From NCBI GenBank assembly GCA_002286715.1, contig NSJX01000041.1:1-64000 (forward strand): 64,000 nt of DNA, in the 5' to 3' direction. Positions within the stretch are counted from its first letter, which is position 1. Each line of letters starts with the position of its first letter. This DNA comes from Dentipellis sp. KUC8613. Lineage: Eukaryota; Basidiomycota; Agaricomycetes; Russulales; Hericiaceae. Made by a program: the position numbers and the translations under genes. Positions 44,917 to 55,518 of this stretch are shown here, in pieces. The notes beneath the pieces are model-generated. The model did no database searches and had not been told where the DNA came from. It saw nothing but the letters and a program-made list of their open reading frames with translations.

Positions 44917-46266
44917 ATGTCTACATTCAAATTTGACTTCGACCTCGACGACCTCGACGAAGAGGTCACCAACATCCTCGGCACAACCGATGCGCCATCC
45001 CAAAATGCTGCGCCCGAAGTGACATCTGAGCCTGCGCATGAGCCTTTTGCAGAAGTACCCCTTCAAACTTTGGTGCGTACGCCTTGCCTGTCATTGAGCG
45101 CTTACTCTGAACTACGCAGCTAGATGCTCTTCCGGACAACATATCATACTCGCCGGTCGGCATCCTGCTAAGCTCAGGAAAGCCTGCGGTGTCGCTCGCC
45201 CGGAGAGACCTGTTCGATGCGAGATTGCAGCTCATCGCGGCCGACGAACGGGAGGGTGCGCTCGAGTTCATCGAAACGCCATCAGATTTGGTGCCGTGGG
45301 TATACGAGGGCGGCTTGAAGACCTGGGAGTGCAGTATCGATCTCGCGGATTATCTGGACACGTTGATGGGTGAGAGAGGGGGCGAGTGGGTCAAGGGGAA
45401 GGCAATACTGGAGGTCGGCCTCTTTAACTTTTCATATGGGAACTTCTGTGAGTACTGACATTACGATGAGCTCAGCTCGGATGTGGGACTGCCGTCCCAT
45501 CTATCTTTCTCCTTCACCGACTGTTCGCCGCGCTAGCTGCCGATCCCTCTCAGTCACCAAAAGACACACACGTGCATCTGCAGGACTACAACCGCTCGGT
45601 CTTGGAGCTCATCACCCTTCCCAACATCATTCTCGCATGGTGTGCGTACCTTCACACCGTCATCGCACCATGTCTTCATCTCATCTTCAGTTTATCTTAG
45701 ACATGTCCCCCCTCTCCGCTGCGTATCGTGCATCTGCCCCTCCGCCTGCCTCCGAGCCACCAACTTCGGCTACCGCTGGGAACGACGATGCTGACGCATC
45801 TGTAGAGGCGGATCCTAGCGTAGCCGGCGAACTGGACTTCTCTCCTTCGCTTCGCGCTGCATTCCAGGCATCGTTGGCGGAACATCACATCCACCTACGC
45901 TTCTTCACAGGTGCCTGGGACGGCTTCTCTGTCGACAAAACGCTCGAACCTGGCAAGCATTACGACGTCGTTCTGACGTCCGAGACCATCTACAGGAGCG
46001 AGAGCCTGCCGGCTCTGTTACACGTGCTACGCCAAGCTTCATGCGGCGCCGGGGAGGAGGACATCGCTGCCCGTGCAGCGAATCTCTCGCTCGAGGGGGG
46101 CCCCTATGTGTGCCTTGTCGCTGCGAAGGTGCTGTACTTTGGCGTCGGTGGCGGGGTGGAGGAGTTTGTGGATGCCGTGCAGGTTGGTGGGAAGGGGTCA
46201 GTTGAGACGGTATGGGAGAGAAAGGTTGGTGTAGGGAGAAAAGTGATGAAGGTGACATGGAGGTGA
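44917..46266 (+). CDS. hpm1: Protein-histidine N-methyltransferase, METTL18/Hpm1 family (393 aa)
   Basis: Four exons: 44917-45072, 45120-45413, 45476-45641 and 45701-46266 (1,182 bases). The acidic start FKFDFDLDDLDEEV is followed by VPWVYEGGLKTWECSIDLAD, the signature of the METTL18/Hpm1 branch. SAM-binding motif I is AILELGCGTAVPSI, split by an intron with a weak GTCGGC donor. Then come HLQDYNRSVLELITLPNIIL (post-motif II) and FFTGAWDGFSV and YDVVLTSETIYRSESLPALL (motif IV region). In yeast and humans the enzyme methylates one histidine of ribosomal protein Rpl3/uL3 and affects ribosome assembly and translation. A low-complexity insertion of about 60 residues (Ala/Pro/Asp-rich) lies between LAWYMSPLSA and LDFSPSLR. 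Confidence 0.9.
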
Positions 46267-46490
46267 CCGTGCTGGATCCTAGAGGCGTTGGTTGGCGTTA
46301 GTTCGCAGGGTGTGGCGACGTAGGAGATGATGAATACTATCAATGTTTTGTATTTTGCTGTATGGACGAAGTACAGATGCGAATGATGTGAGTAAGAACT
46401 ATGATATGCGTGAACCCTGAATGCTGTCAACATGAATCTGCAATGAAACCCTATGCTAAAGTACGAGAAATGAAAATCAGACCGTTATAC
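46267..46490. terminator. Convergent 3' ends
   Basis: Only 224 bases separate two convergent stop codons. AT-rich stretches around 46340-46360 may serve as polyadenylation signals for either strand. Confidence 0.35.
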
Positions 46491-48285
46491 TCATACCTCG
46501 TCGTCGTCGTAGGGATGTCGTAAGGGTCTGAAGCATTCCTCCCAAGTGATCTCCCTCTCACCGTCTTCCTCATCGTCGTTTTCCTGCTCGTTTTCTTGAT
46601 CTGAGTCGCCCTGGTCGCTTCGATCCCGCTCTTCCCGATCCTCCTCGTCCCCGTCCAGCTGGTCAACTTCGGCCTTTTCGACCTCTCTCGCCGCTTTTCT
46701 TTCTGCCCGCAATTTCTCTAACCTCGCCCTCTCCTCTGCCTTCCTTGCTTCTTCCCCTTCCTTCTCCTGCCTATCCGCCTCGTCCATCTCCTTCCTCGTC
46801 AGTCTCTCGATCTTGCGCTGTGTCCGCTCATTTCTGAACCGCGTCAACGCCAACGCTGGAGCGGGCGTGACGAGCGGCAGCCGGAACGGCGACGACGACG
46901 AGTACGTGCTCACCATCGAGCGATCACCATCCGAGAGCGTCTCGTCCCACTCGTCCGGCGCGTCTGATGAAGATCCGGGGCGGATGGGAGAGCTCTGAGA
47001 CGAAGATGCCGTGATCGCAGCTGGAGGAGACGCGCGCGCGAGGAAGTGCGAGAACGCATCGCACCAGTTCCAGGTGCGCGTATCGAGCCCGCCATCCCAG
47101 TCCTCCTCTTCCTCCTCTTCCTCTTCGTCATCGGCCTCGGTATCGTTCCCCGCTTCGTCCGCTTCGGCTGTATCGTCGCGGTTCTCCTCTCCGTCCGGGG
47201 GCGTTGGCGCGCGTCTCCGTCTTGTGAAGCGCAGCGGCCGTGAGCCGGCCACTCTCTTCATGGCACCGTACTCGCGCGGTGGGGGTGGGGTGTACCACGG
47301 GTCCATCTGTATTTCGCCAAAGGCGCGAAACACAAATGGTTTGTTGCCGACACCTTTGCGCTTGGGCACCGATTGGGTATTCACGGTGATGTGGATGGTC
47401 GTATCCGCGTCATGATGCTGTTCCAGGAGCCAGTCAGAACATAATTCGCCGAGAGCAGAAAATCAGGAGAGCACTCACATAAACAATAGCCCGCCGTAGC
47501 TCACCACCATCAGGCCACGCATGTCCGATCGTAAAATCCTCTTCATTCTCCCACGTCCACTCCTCGCCCTCCTTCTCGTCACCGAGCCACATCGCCGGCT
47601 CGTCCGCGCGCCCAGCAAGCTCGACGAACGACTCCGCACACAGCGGATCCTGGACGCTCGACAGCTTGGCCCACGTCTTCCCCGTCTTGACCTGCCCGGG
47701 CTTGTTCCCGTATGTGTGCATCACGACGCCGCGCTGGACTTCAAAGAGGTGGCCCGGGTCGTCGGCCGCGCGGCGCTTCTGCGCATTCGGATCCGGGTCG
47801 CCGCCGAAGAGGAAGAGCAGGAGCGCGCGCAGGTGCCGGAACGTGTACGAGCGCGGCACCTGCACGATGCGGTACGTGCCCTGCGTGTCGAATGCCTGCG
47901 CCACCTCTTCGTCGTCCGTGTCTGGATCGCGCCGGCGGGCAGGCGCTTTGCGCTTTTTACCCTGCGCGGAGCGGCCCTTGGACGACTTGGGCTTGTCGAG
48001 GTCCGGAGAGCGGGCGACTTGGAAGCGGAGCGCCATGTGCTTCCCGAACGATGTGGCCTTGGGCAATGTAAGAGGTAACATGTGGCGGTGTCTTCCGAAG
48101 GGGTTTGTAGGAGAGTCAGAGGGGATTGAGAATGAGTAAGGGGTGTAAGGGGTCGAGAATAGGAAGTCAGAGGATGACTGAGACCGTGCAGGCGTCGTGT
48201 ACGCCGACGAGTGAAATCGTTTGGCAGGCGTTGGGCTCGACGACGAGCCTCCTGCATCTAAGTCATCTAGAGCACGTTTTGGCAT
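46491..48285 (-). CDS. pRiA4b ORF-3-like domain protein with acidic tail (577 aa)
   Basis: Two exons (48285-47479 and 47417-46491) total 1,734 bases. After a basic/Ser lead (MPKRALDDLDAGGSSS) the central part has MALRFQVARSPDLDKP, then TYRIVQVPRSYTFRHLRALL and LFLFGGDPDPN. Next come HLFEVQRGVVMHTYGNKPGQ and DFTIGHAWPDGGELRRAIVY, then HHDADTTIHITVNT. A strand with RIVQVP, a helix that sets up an LLLFLFG turn, and a later His/Phe strand resemble the pRiA4b ORF-3-like fold found in bacterial mobile elements and in many agaricomycetes. The rest is disordered and very acidic, with coiled-coil segments near RKEMDEADRQEKEGEEARKA. Function unknown. The fold match is inferred from pattern only. Confidence 0.7.
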
Positions 48286-48605
48286 AGTAAAATCAGTAGT
48301 AAAGGTTTGCTTGGAAGTAGAGAGGAAGAGACGAGTCAAAGCGCCGACTCACGCGTTTGCGGGAGTAAACAGGAACGCGGTCACGTGGGCACGTGCACCC
48401 TGGGAATATTTGGGTGTTCAGAATTAGACGCCCGTGTGCGTAGTGTCAGCGCCCAAGAGCATACCGGAGCATACTGGGACATCTCTGAGCAGATGGGCTG
48501 GCAGGTAAGCAGATACAAGCGTATGAAACTCTCAAAAACGAGGAAATTTTCAATGCGGTCGATCGCAAGCGCTCTGGACGAGAACCAACCCTTTCTGACT
48601 TCCAC

Positions 48606-48836
48606 ATGTCTCGCAGCGGTCGCACCTACACGTGTGATTGCGCAAGGTATTGCAAAAGCAGGTCGAAAGTCGTATCCGAAAGAACGTTCTACCGCCATGC
48701 AGAGTATCGAAGCCAACTTCCGATCTCTTACGCCGACTGGATGAAGATATACAACGCCGAGATCGCCGCGCGCGCACCAGCCCCGTCTCTGTCTCAAGAG
48801 GCAGCCTCTCGAAAACGAGCCCTTCACGACTCATAG
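48606..48836 (+). pseudogene. Remnant of a transposase N-terminal zinc-finger region (Plavaka/KDZ-like)
   Basis: A 76-codon ORF with CDCARYCKSRSKVVSERTFY and RHAEYRSQL. The C-x-C-x3-C plus S-x-R-T-x-Y-x-RH pattern is that of the N-terminal finger in agaricomycete Plavaka/KDZ-type transposon proteins, where it precedes several hundred further residues. Here the frame stops after a short disordered stretch, with no transposase downstream. It is either a solo fragment or a small domesticated protein. Confidence 0.5.
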
Positions 48837-49268
48837 AAGGTGGATTCGGCAGGGCCTTCGCAGAAAAGGGAACGCATAGAGAACGTCAGGATCGGCGATA
48901 GACCGTCAGCGAACAGGTAGGCGGCTTGGGTCCCTTTCCGTTATTCTCGACTGACATAGACGTGATCCGGAAGTTAGGGACGCTCTTTATTGAGCGTTTC
49001 GAGAGCAAGAGTTGACGGTGCGCGAACATAGACAAGAGACATAGGCAAGAGGGTTGCATATGACGCTTTCGGTAAGAAGCCTCAGTGGATTTTGAGGAGG
49101 GTTGCTGACACCGAGTGTGCTGTCGAACAGACACACTTCGCGAATGGCATTATAAGGAATATGTAGTGCGTGTAAGGAAGCCCAGGGGCTCGCCGGAGGT
49201 ATCCAGACCTCATTTCTAGGCGCATTCATTATTACTCTATCTGTCGCTCGCTCGCTCGCTCTATTGAT
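48837..49268. other. Intergenic with a short CTCG microsatellite
   Basis: No gene is visible. A GCTC/CTCG tandem tract lies at about 49242-49261, just before the stop of the next minus-strand gene. Confidence 0.4.
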
Positions 49269-50648
49269 TCAGTTGTCCAAGGTTTTGCCCACGACGCAGA
49301 GCTCAGCCTGCCATCCGCCTTGCGTGACCTGAAAAAGGCTTCGAAGGACAATCCTGTCCAGGCCAATGCCACTGTTTCCAACAGTCCATTGCGAAGCTAA
49401 AGAGTCGACCTGAACTGCCTCCTGCACCCAAATATGACCTTTTGCGCACGTCTGCATAGCGAAGAGATATCCTTACCTTGATGAACTTCTGCATCCGCAG
49501 CGCGATACGGTGTCCCAACTCCCGCCTGTCGATCAAGTCGCGCGGCTCTCTGGCTTTCGTCCAGGAGCGCGTGTCAAGCGCGTTCTGCCACGGCTGGTAG
49601 GTGGGCCACTTCAACGAATATCAATAATCGAGGATATACTGGTAAACCAAGAACAGCACTTACATTCACATGAAACGTAATCTTTGACCCGTGCGCAGCT
49701 AAGACTAGTGTCTCAGCATCGGCGAGTCCGTCGAACTTCCTGTCCAGCAGGAACGATAGGGCGACACCTTCATCGCTGCCATCGGAACGCCGGAATTCGA
49801 CGCGGTCGGGGGCGCCACGCAGCCCATAACGCGTTCCAGACGCTTTGTTGACTGCGATGGGTTCCTGTGGGACAAGAAGAGGCTCGGGTGATGGGATAGA
49901 CTGCTGCTCGGTGCTGTCGAGCAACATGTCTGTGCCTAGATTCGTGGAGGACCCAGCGGGAGGAATCGACGAGGCGGAGACGGGCTCGTCAAAACTGTCC
50001 AAAGCGGGCTCGGTTAAGGAGAGGGGGTCTGGCAGATTAAAGTCAGAAATGAGACTCTGCAGAAGGGTGGGGGACCAAGGGCCGAAGGAGAGCTGGGGGG
50101 AAGACATGCCGACATCGAATCCCTGGAGTGAATCGTGTCTCAAGCCCGACGTGTGATGGGGGCAAGGGCAATCATCGGAGCATGTCTCGTTAGAGCTATC
50201 TTGGCGCGATAACGGACGCCATCGGTGATGGCGATGCGGACGCAGACGACGACCCGCACCCCACGAAGAAAGTGCAATTAGCTGCTTTAGATCGCGCGTG
50301 TAATTTAGCGATACAGCATTTCAGACGGTTCCATGCACTTACGTTGTCGTGCGGCACCGTGGCAATATCTGATTGAAAGTCATGAAGATGGTCATTATTT
50401 TCGGTCACTGTGGGTGTGATGGGAAAGGACCCATCGTGTAGGGGGTTAGAGGAGTATGGATGGAATCGGTGAGGAGAAAGACTGTGCGTGGGTGAATGGC
50501 GTCGGAGATGGATCGGAGTGGACGTAGATTCCGACCCCGACGGCTGCAGAAACCGATTCGGAGAGGGCACGCGGAGGCTTTGCTCACCTCCGTCCATCAT
50601 GATCCCATCACGGAGCAGCAAAGGGGTTTCCTGCAGCATTCTTCTCAT
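49269..50648 (-). CDS. Agaricomycete-specific hypothetical protein (402 aa)
   Basis: Four exons (50648-50343, 50281-49664, 49608-49477 and 49421-49269) all meet in phase 0. The N-terminus is Pro/Ser/His-rich (MRRMLQETPLLLRDGIMM). A cysteine cluster follows (NETCSDDCPCPHH), then disordered sequence and KITFHVNWPTYQPWQ, a segment RELGHRIALRMQKFIKEAVQ and a C-terminal VTQGGWQAELCVVG. I recall a large agaricomycete family with WPGYRPW, RAKLAR-VA--I--F and VSxGSWQPQL motifs in this order, so I place it there. Biochemical role unknown. The start at 50648 is preferred over an upstream ATG (50723), because a TTTATAAG box lies at about 50752-50760, too close to 50723. Confidence 0.7.
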
Positions 50649-50751
50649 GCGAGAGCCCTGAAGCTGAATAGGACACTCGAATGAGGAGGATGCGAGGGGG
50701 CTACAGTGAAAGGAGGGTAGCAAACCTAGAAGATGTTCGCCCAGGCCGCAC

Positions 50752-50760
50752 TTATAAATC
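50752..50760 (-). promoter_or_regulatory. TATA-like box for the gene at 49269-50648
   Basis: TTTATAAG on the minus strand, about 105 bases before the chosen start codon. Confidence 0.4.
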
Positions 50761-51430
50761 GAACGCGTCAGCGCATGTGCATAGCAGGCAATGAATTTCC
50801 TCTACCGAATGGTCCATGGGCTGGGCAGTGGAGGGAAGGTCTGAGGACCGGGGCGACAGTCGTCCAAATGATAGCTGTCGGACCGACAATTGCAAGCGCG
50901 TGGTGATGGTGGGCCAGATGGGGATTGTCGGTTCAGATCCGGGTAAGCTAGATGTCTCTTGTACAATGGAGCCAACTGACAAGTCCTCCATTCATACTCG
51001 ACCTCTTATTGTATTATGTTCCGCAGCACTCGGCCGACAGACAGTGTAGGGCTGTGATAGACGCCTCCGTCCGGGTTTGTAAATTTCTTTGTCTAGGGAG
51101 CCTCCGGCACTGCACCCTCCCGACATCCGGGACAATTGATCTCCATGTCAGCCAGCCAAGGGCGTCACTAGGCACCACCACCTACAGTCCTTGTGTTCTT
51201 TGGGTGCACCATGTATTTGGCATGATCACATGGCCATGAGGATTCCTAGGACGTATATATACGTATAAGCCGCCATAGTAACCCCCCGACTATCCGCACT
51301 TCCAAGGATACCAATATCCTTGCCCTCGCTCCATCCACATACCGTCCGTCCAGTCGTTGTGAGCACATCCCTCTCTTGTGTGAGCTTAAGCTCATGCTGT
51401 CTGCTCATCCCAGCTATTCGCTCAGCTGCC
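50761..51430. promoter_or_regulatory. Divergent promoter region between two hypothetical genes
   Basis: This 670-base divergent spacer contains a TATATA run at about 51254-51260 on the plus strand, roughly 175 bases before the next start codon. No gene is visible. Confidence 0.4.
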
Positions 51431-52375
51431 ATGACGGATCCTAACCCGCCCGACGGTGATCCACCAACCTATGACGACGAAAACGTCAGTGAAAGGCCCC
51501 CACTCCCCCAACGCAAACGTTCCTATTCGCAGGCTTTCGCTCCTCCGGAGTCACCATACCCTACATCGGACGAATTCTGGTACAACGTCTACAACAGTAT
51601 GCAACCATCTATGCAGATTCCCCATTCGCATAGGGAATTCGGCCCGTTTGTGAGGAGGGAAAGCCCTGAACCACCTCAAGCTTTCGTACGCACCGAGGGC
51701 CCTGGTCCACGCTGTTCTACTCATGGTACGCCAGCGAGGCTTCCGACTGTGATGGTGCGTTATCCGGACTACGATCGCTACTTATTACTCACGTGTCCCA
51801 GATCCCGGAGCACCGGGAGAGGCTGGGAGGCTCAATGCAAGCCCCACCACGTCCCAATACCATGCACGGGCACTCGCACTCCACGATAGTCCCAGATAAC
51901 TTGCGCCCCGGGCAGAGCCAGCATCGTCATGCAGAATTGGTACGTGTGATATGCTTGACATCGCCACGTCTGCGATGCATTTAGGCCTGATGCCTGCCAT
52001 TCTCCGCAGACACAATTCGTCACAATCAGTCCGCCCATAATACACGCCCCCGTCGAAGGCCCGCGCTCTTTCGGGTCGCCGCCCCACTCCCACCAGGACG
52101 GAATGCACGTCATCCCGACCTACGACACGGCGCCGCACCACAACGTGCAGATCTTCGATGATTTCCAGCCGAATGCCCAGCGGCGCACCTACCGCGGCTT
52201 CCAGATCCGGAACTGCGACTGCTACCGCCGCCAGCCGGACGTCCTCCGCATCTGCGACTACAAGGCACAGTGGAACGGCCCAGATCTGCTGAAGGTGACG
52301 ACGTACTATCAGGTTCCGCACACTGCAGGCAGCAAGCAGTATGAATTGGAACTTATGTGGTACGCAGTTATGTGA
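51431..52375 (+). CDS. Hypothetical protein (275 aa)
   Basis: Three exons (51431-51754, 51802-51939 and 52010-52375) are joined in phase 0. The N-terminal two thirds are Pro/His/Ser-rich and disordered (MTDPNPPDGDPPTYDDENVS). The C-terminal part is more ordered: VQIFDDFQPNAQRRTYRGFQ, IRNCDCYRRQPDVLRICDYK and KQYELELMWYAVM. A CDCYRR cluster and an ICDYK segment stand out, but I recognise no family. No signal peptide or membrane segment. An in-frame ATG at 51320 would add a Cys/Ser-rich lead that does not look conserved. It is divergent from the previous hypothetical gene, which has similarly Pro/Ser-rich disordered sequence. Confidence 0.65.
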
Positions 52376-53059
52376 TTTGCTGGATGTGTGTTCTATGTCT
52401 CACATTGTGTCTCCCGGCCGTTTTAGGCTAGAAGTGAGCTAAGCGTGGATGCGTATTTTTCTGTCATGGGTCCTGATTGTTTGATTGGTATCAAATCTCG
52501 ATATTTATCGGCGGTGATCTAGTTGGCGGCATCTACTGTGCAAGTATGTAGCACGCGCATATCCGGCTCGGGAGACCTTGCTTTTCTTTCAATTATGTGT
52601 CACTTTGAAAAATCCATAAAAATCTGCATGCCACAACGTTCGAGCTCCAGACCCGTTCAGATTGTAAACGAACTGAAGGACGTCGTCATTTTGAGTCGAT
52701 AGCCTCGAGGCGCGTAGTAGAATGACTCGGACTCGAATCTGCCTCGGCTATTCCCGAAATAGCTGCCGGATTGGTACTCAGGAACAACCACGTAGTGACT
52801 TTCTTGACGCCTACAAGTTCGACCTCATAAGTCAAATCTACCCCCCGCACTCGACTCAAAAAAATATGCCGCTTTCCTCAATGTTTCGTGGGTAACTGGG
52901 ATACCCGATCTCGGTCGCAGTTTCTATAGGCTCGCCTAGGCGGCATCGGCCTTGGATCTGGGTTCTGAGCGCGCGCTCCACACGCAGCCGATCTCCTGAC
53001 TGCACTTTCAGTGCCACGTCGGTCAAGTTGGCAACCTTCATGGTCGCCCAACTATCGAC
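52376..53059. promoter_or_regulatory. Spacer before the MFS transporter
   Basis: This 684-base gap on the plus strand between two plus-strand genes has no ORF of interest. Confidence 0.4.
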
Positions 53060-55000
53060 ATGAGCGTCACTGCAGCTAAAGGAGAGTCTACTTCCTCGGG
53101 CTCGTCGACATCGGTCGCCGTGGACATCGGTAAACCATCTTTGGAGAGGGAACCGCCGCGCTTCAGAGATTTCGGAATCATTCCTATACCCAGAAGAGTC
53201 CGCTACGATCCTAACGTCCCCCCGGAATTTGGAATATGGTTGAGTGTGCTATTTGGAGTAACCTGCACATTTTGTGAGTATTGTCCTCCCCCCTGAACGG
53301 CCGTCGGATCTTCGACTCGAAGGTTGACGAATGTCTAATTCCTAGCTGTCGCAAACTTGTACTATTGTCAACCGCTTCTAAGTAAGACCATCATCATTAT
53401 ATACACGACTGACATTGATGACACGTCATGTTTACCTAGTCAAGCTGTCGCAGTCTTTCAACGTCTCATATAGTGAAGTATCCAGGTATGTAGGGGTTGA
53501 AGGTGCCGACTGTAATAAACCCATGTACTAATCTTGCGCGACAAGGATACCAACCTTACTCCAGGCCGGGTAAGCATAAAAGAGACGTACGCTCTATGCG
53601 TCAAGCTAAAGGCATCTGTAGATATGCCGTCGGCCTTTTACTCATTTCTCCTATGGGAGACCTAGTCAGGCGGCGCCCCCTCGTCCTCATCAGTACCCTC
53701 GTGCCCACTGCACTCACCATCGGCCTCGCTACCACCTCCTCAATCACCGCGTTTCAAACCCTCTCCTTCTTCATCGGCGTCTCCACCGTCGCCGCACCGG
53801 TCCTCATCCCGCTCGCCGCCGACCTAGCGCCTCCCGCGCGCCGTGCCTCAGCCATGGCGATCGTGCTCTCCGGGCTGCTCCTCGGCATCGTCATCGCGCG
53901 CGTCTTCGCCGGGCTCATCGCGCAGTTCGCGAGCTGGCGCATCGTGTACTACGCCGCGGTCGGCGTCCAGGCCGCCGTGCTCGCGACGCTGTACTTCACC
54001 GTGCCCGACTACCCCGCAAAGAACGCAGGGATGGCCTACGTCGGCATCCTGTGGTCGATGGCGAAGCTCGCCGTGACGGAGCCGCAGCTCATCCAGGCGT
54101 GCCTCATCCTGATCGCCTCGGACGCGTGCTACACCAACTTCTGGGTCACCCTCACGTTCATACTCGGGCGCGCGCCCTACCACTACTCCACGTAAGTCCT
54201 CTCTCTTCCCTCGCGGTACAGACTCGCCTGCTCACTGCCACCCGTCACATGTGGCAGGCTAGTCATAGGGCTCTTCGGCCTCATCGGCCTGTTCGGCGTC
54301 ACCATGGCGCCCCTCGTGGGCCGCCTCGTCGACCGCCTCGTCCCGTGGTACGCCGCGCTGTTCGCAACGCTCTGCCTGGCGGCGACGTGGGCGATCCAGA
54401 CGGGCGCGGGCGGCGTCGGCATCGCGGCTGTCGTGATCGCGTGCCTCGGGCTGGACCTGTTCGGCCAGATGCAGCAGCTGTCGCTCACGACGTCTGTCTT
54501 CGGGTGAGCCATTGCCACGCGGGCCGGTTCTGATGCGTGTGCTCACCTTGGGGCTTGGCGGTTAGGATATCGGACGATGCGCGCTCGCGGCTGAACGCGC
54601 TGATGATCCTGTCGGTGGGTGCTTGCAGTAGATATAATAGTTTCCTGCGAGAAGCATCTTAGCTTCATTAATATCATCGGAGATGCTCACGGACCTCAAT
54701 TCGCCCCTTCTCTGCTTCCAGATATTCATAGGCCAGGTGATGGGCACCGCGGTTGGCACGAAGGTTTACCTCGATCACGGCTGGCGTGCCTCCGGCGCGG
54801 TGTCGCTCGGCTGGGTGGGGTGGCAGCTCGTGATCCTGCTGCTTCGCGGACCGCATGTCGAGCGCTACACCTGGCTCGGGTACCAGGGCGGCGCGGCGTG
54901 GCGGAAGGCTGAGGAGCAGACAGATGTGAGAGAAGACGCTGCAGATGACGAGAAGAAGCAGGATGTGACGTCGACGGAGCAAGCTGTAAATCCTGTATAA
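53060..55000 (+). CDS. Major facilitator superfamily transporter (487 aa)
   Basis: Eight exons: 53060-53273, 53346-53381, 53440-53485, 53546-53569, 53622-54191, 54258-54503, 54566-54614 and 54722-55000 (1,464 bases). About twelve membrane helices can be traced. The first precedes ANLYYCQPLLIKLSQSFNVS. MFS motif A is present as MGDLVRRRPLVLISTLVP between helices 2 and 3. Both ends are cytosolic and hydrophilic. The VANLYYCQPLL segment and overall length resemble a drug/solute antiporter-like group common in bacteria and basidiomycetes. The substrate cannot be read from sequence. The very short exons 2-4 (36, 46 and 24 bases) are supported by frame and by the continuous helix 1 to motif A path. 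Confidence 0.9.
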
Positions 55001-55518
55001 TTAGCAATTCAATTAAATAGTACTCCATCGCTAGCAGGCCGGCCCCGCGAATGCATAGGTCGTAAAAATGGTTCTGTCATTGCAGATAGGTATACTATGG
55101 AAACAAGGAGGGTGGTGCTACAGTGGTGGGAATAATACAAAGATAAGACGTGGAATATTAACGATAGTGCGAGAGACCGCCGACGCGAGCCTCGTATCCG
55201 TATGAGAAAAGCTAGCTACACATATTATTCGTGAGTATGCAGAGTCCTGGGAGATGTGATGATGATGAAAGGAAAACGCGAAGTGCAGAATGCAGAACGC
55301 AAAGAAAAAATTGAATGAGTAAGAATGCAGAATGATTTGGTGAGGACTATAGAGCCAGCCGTCCAGTATGTGAGATAATTACGCTGCAAAGACGCAGGAT
55401 ATTACTGCAGAACGACCCTCATAAACAAGTATGTATCAGTGTGAAGGTCGAAGATATAAAACCAAGTGAAATGAGAAATGATACAACCAAAGGAGAAAAA
55501 CCAGCACCACGAAGCCGC
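55001..55518. terminator. Convergent 3' region, nothing else recognised
   Basis: This 518-base AT-rich gap lies between the MFS stop and the stop of the convergent minus-strand gene. Confidence 0.4.
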
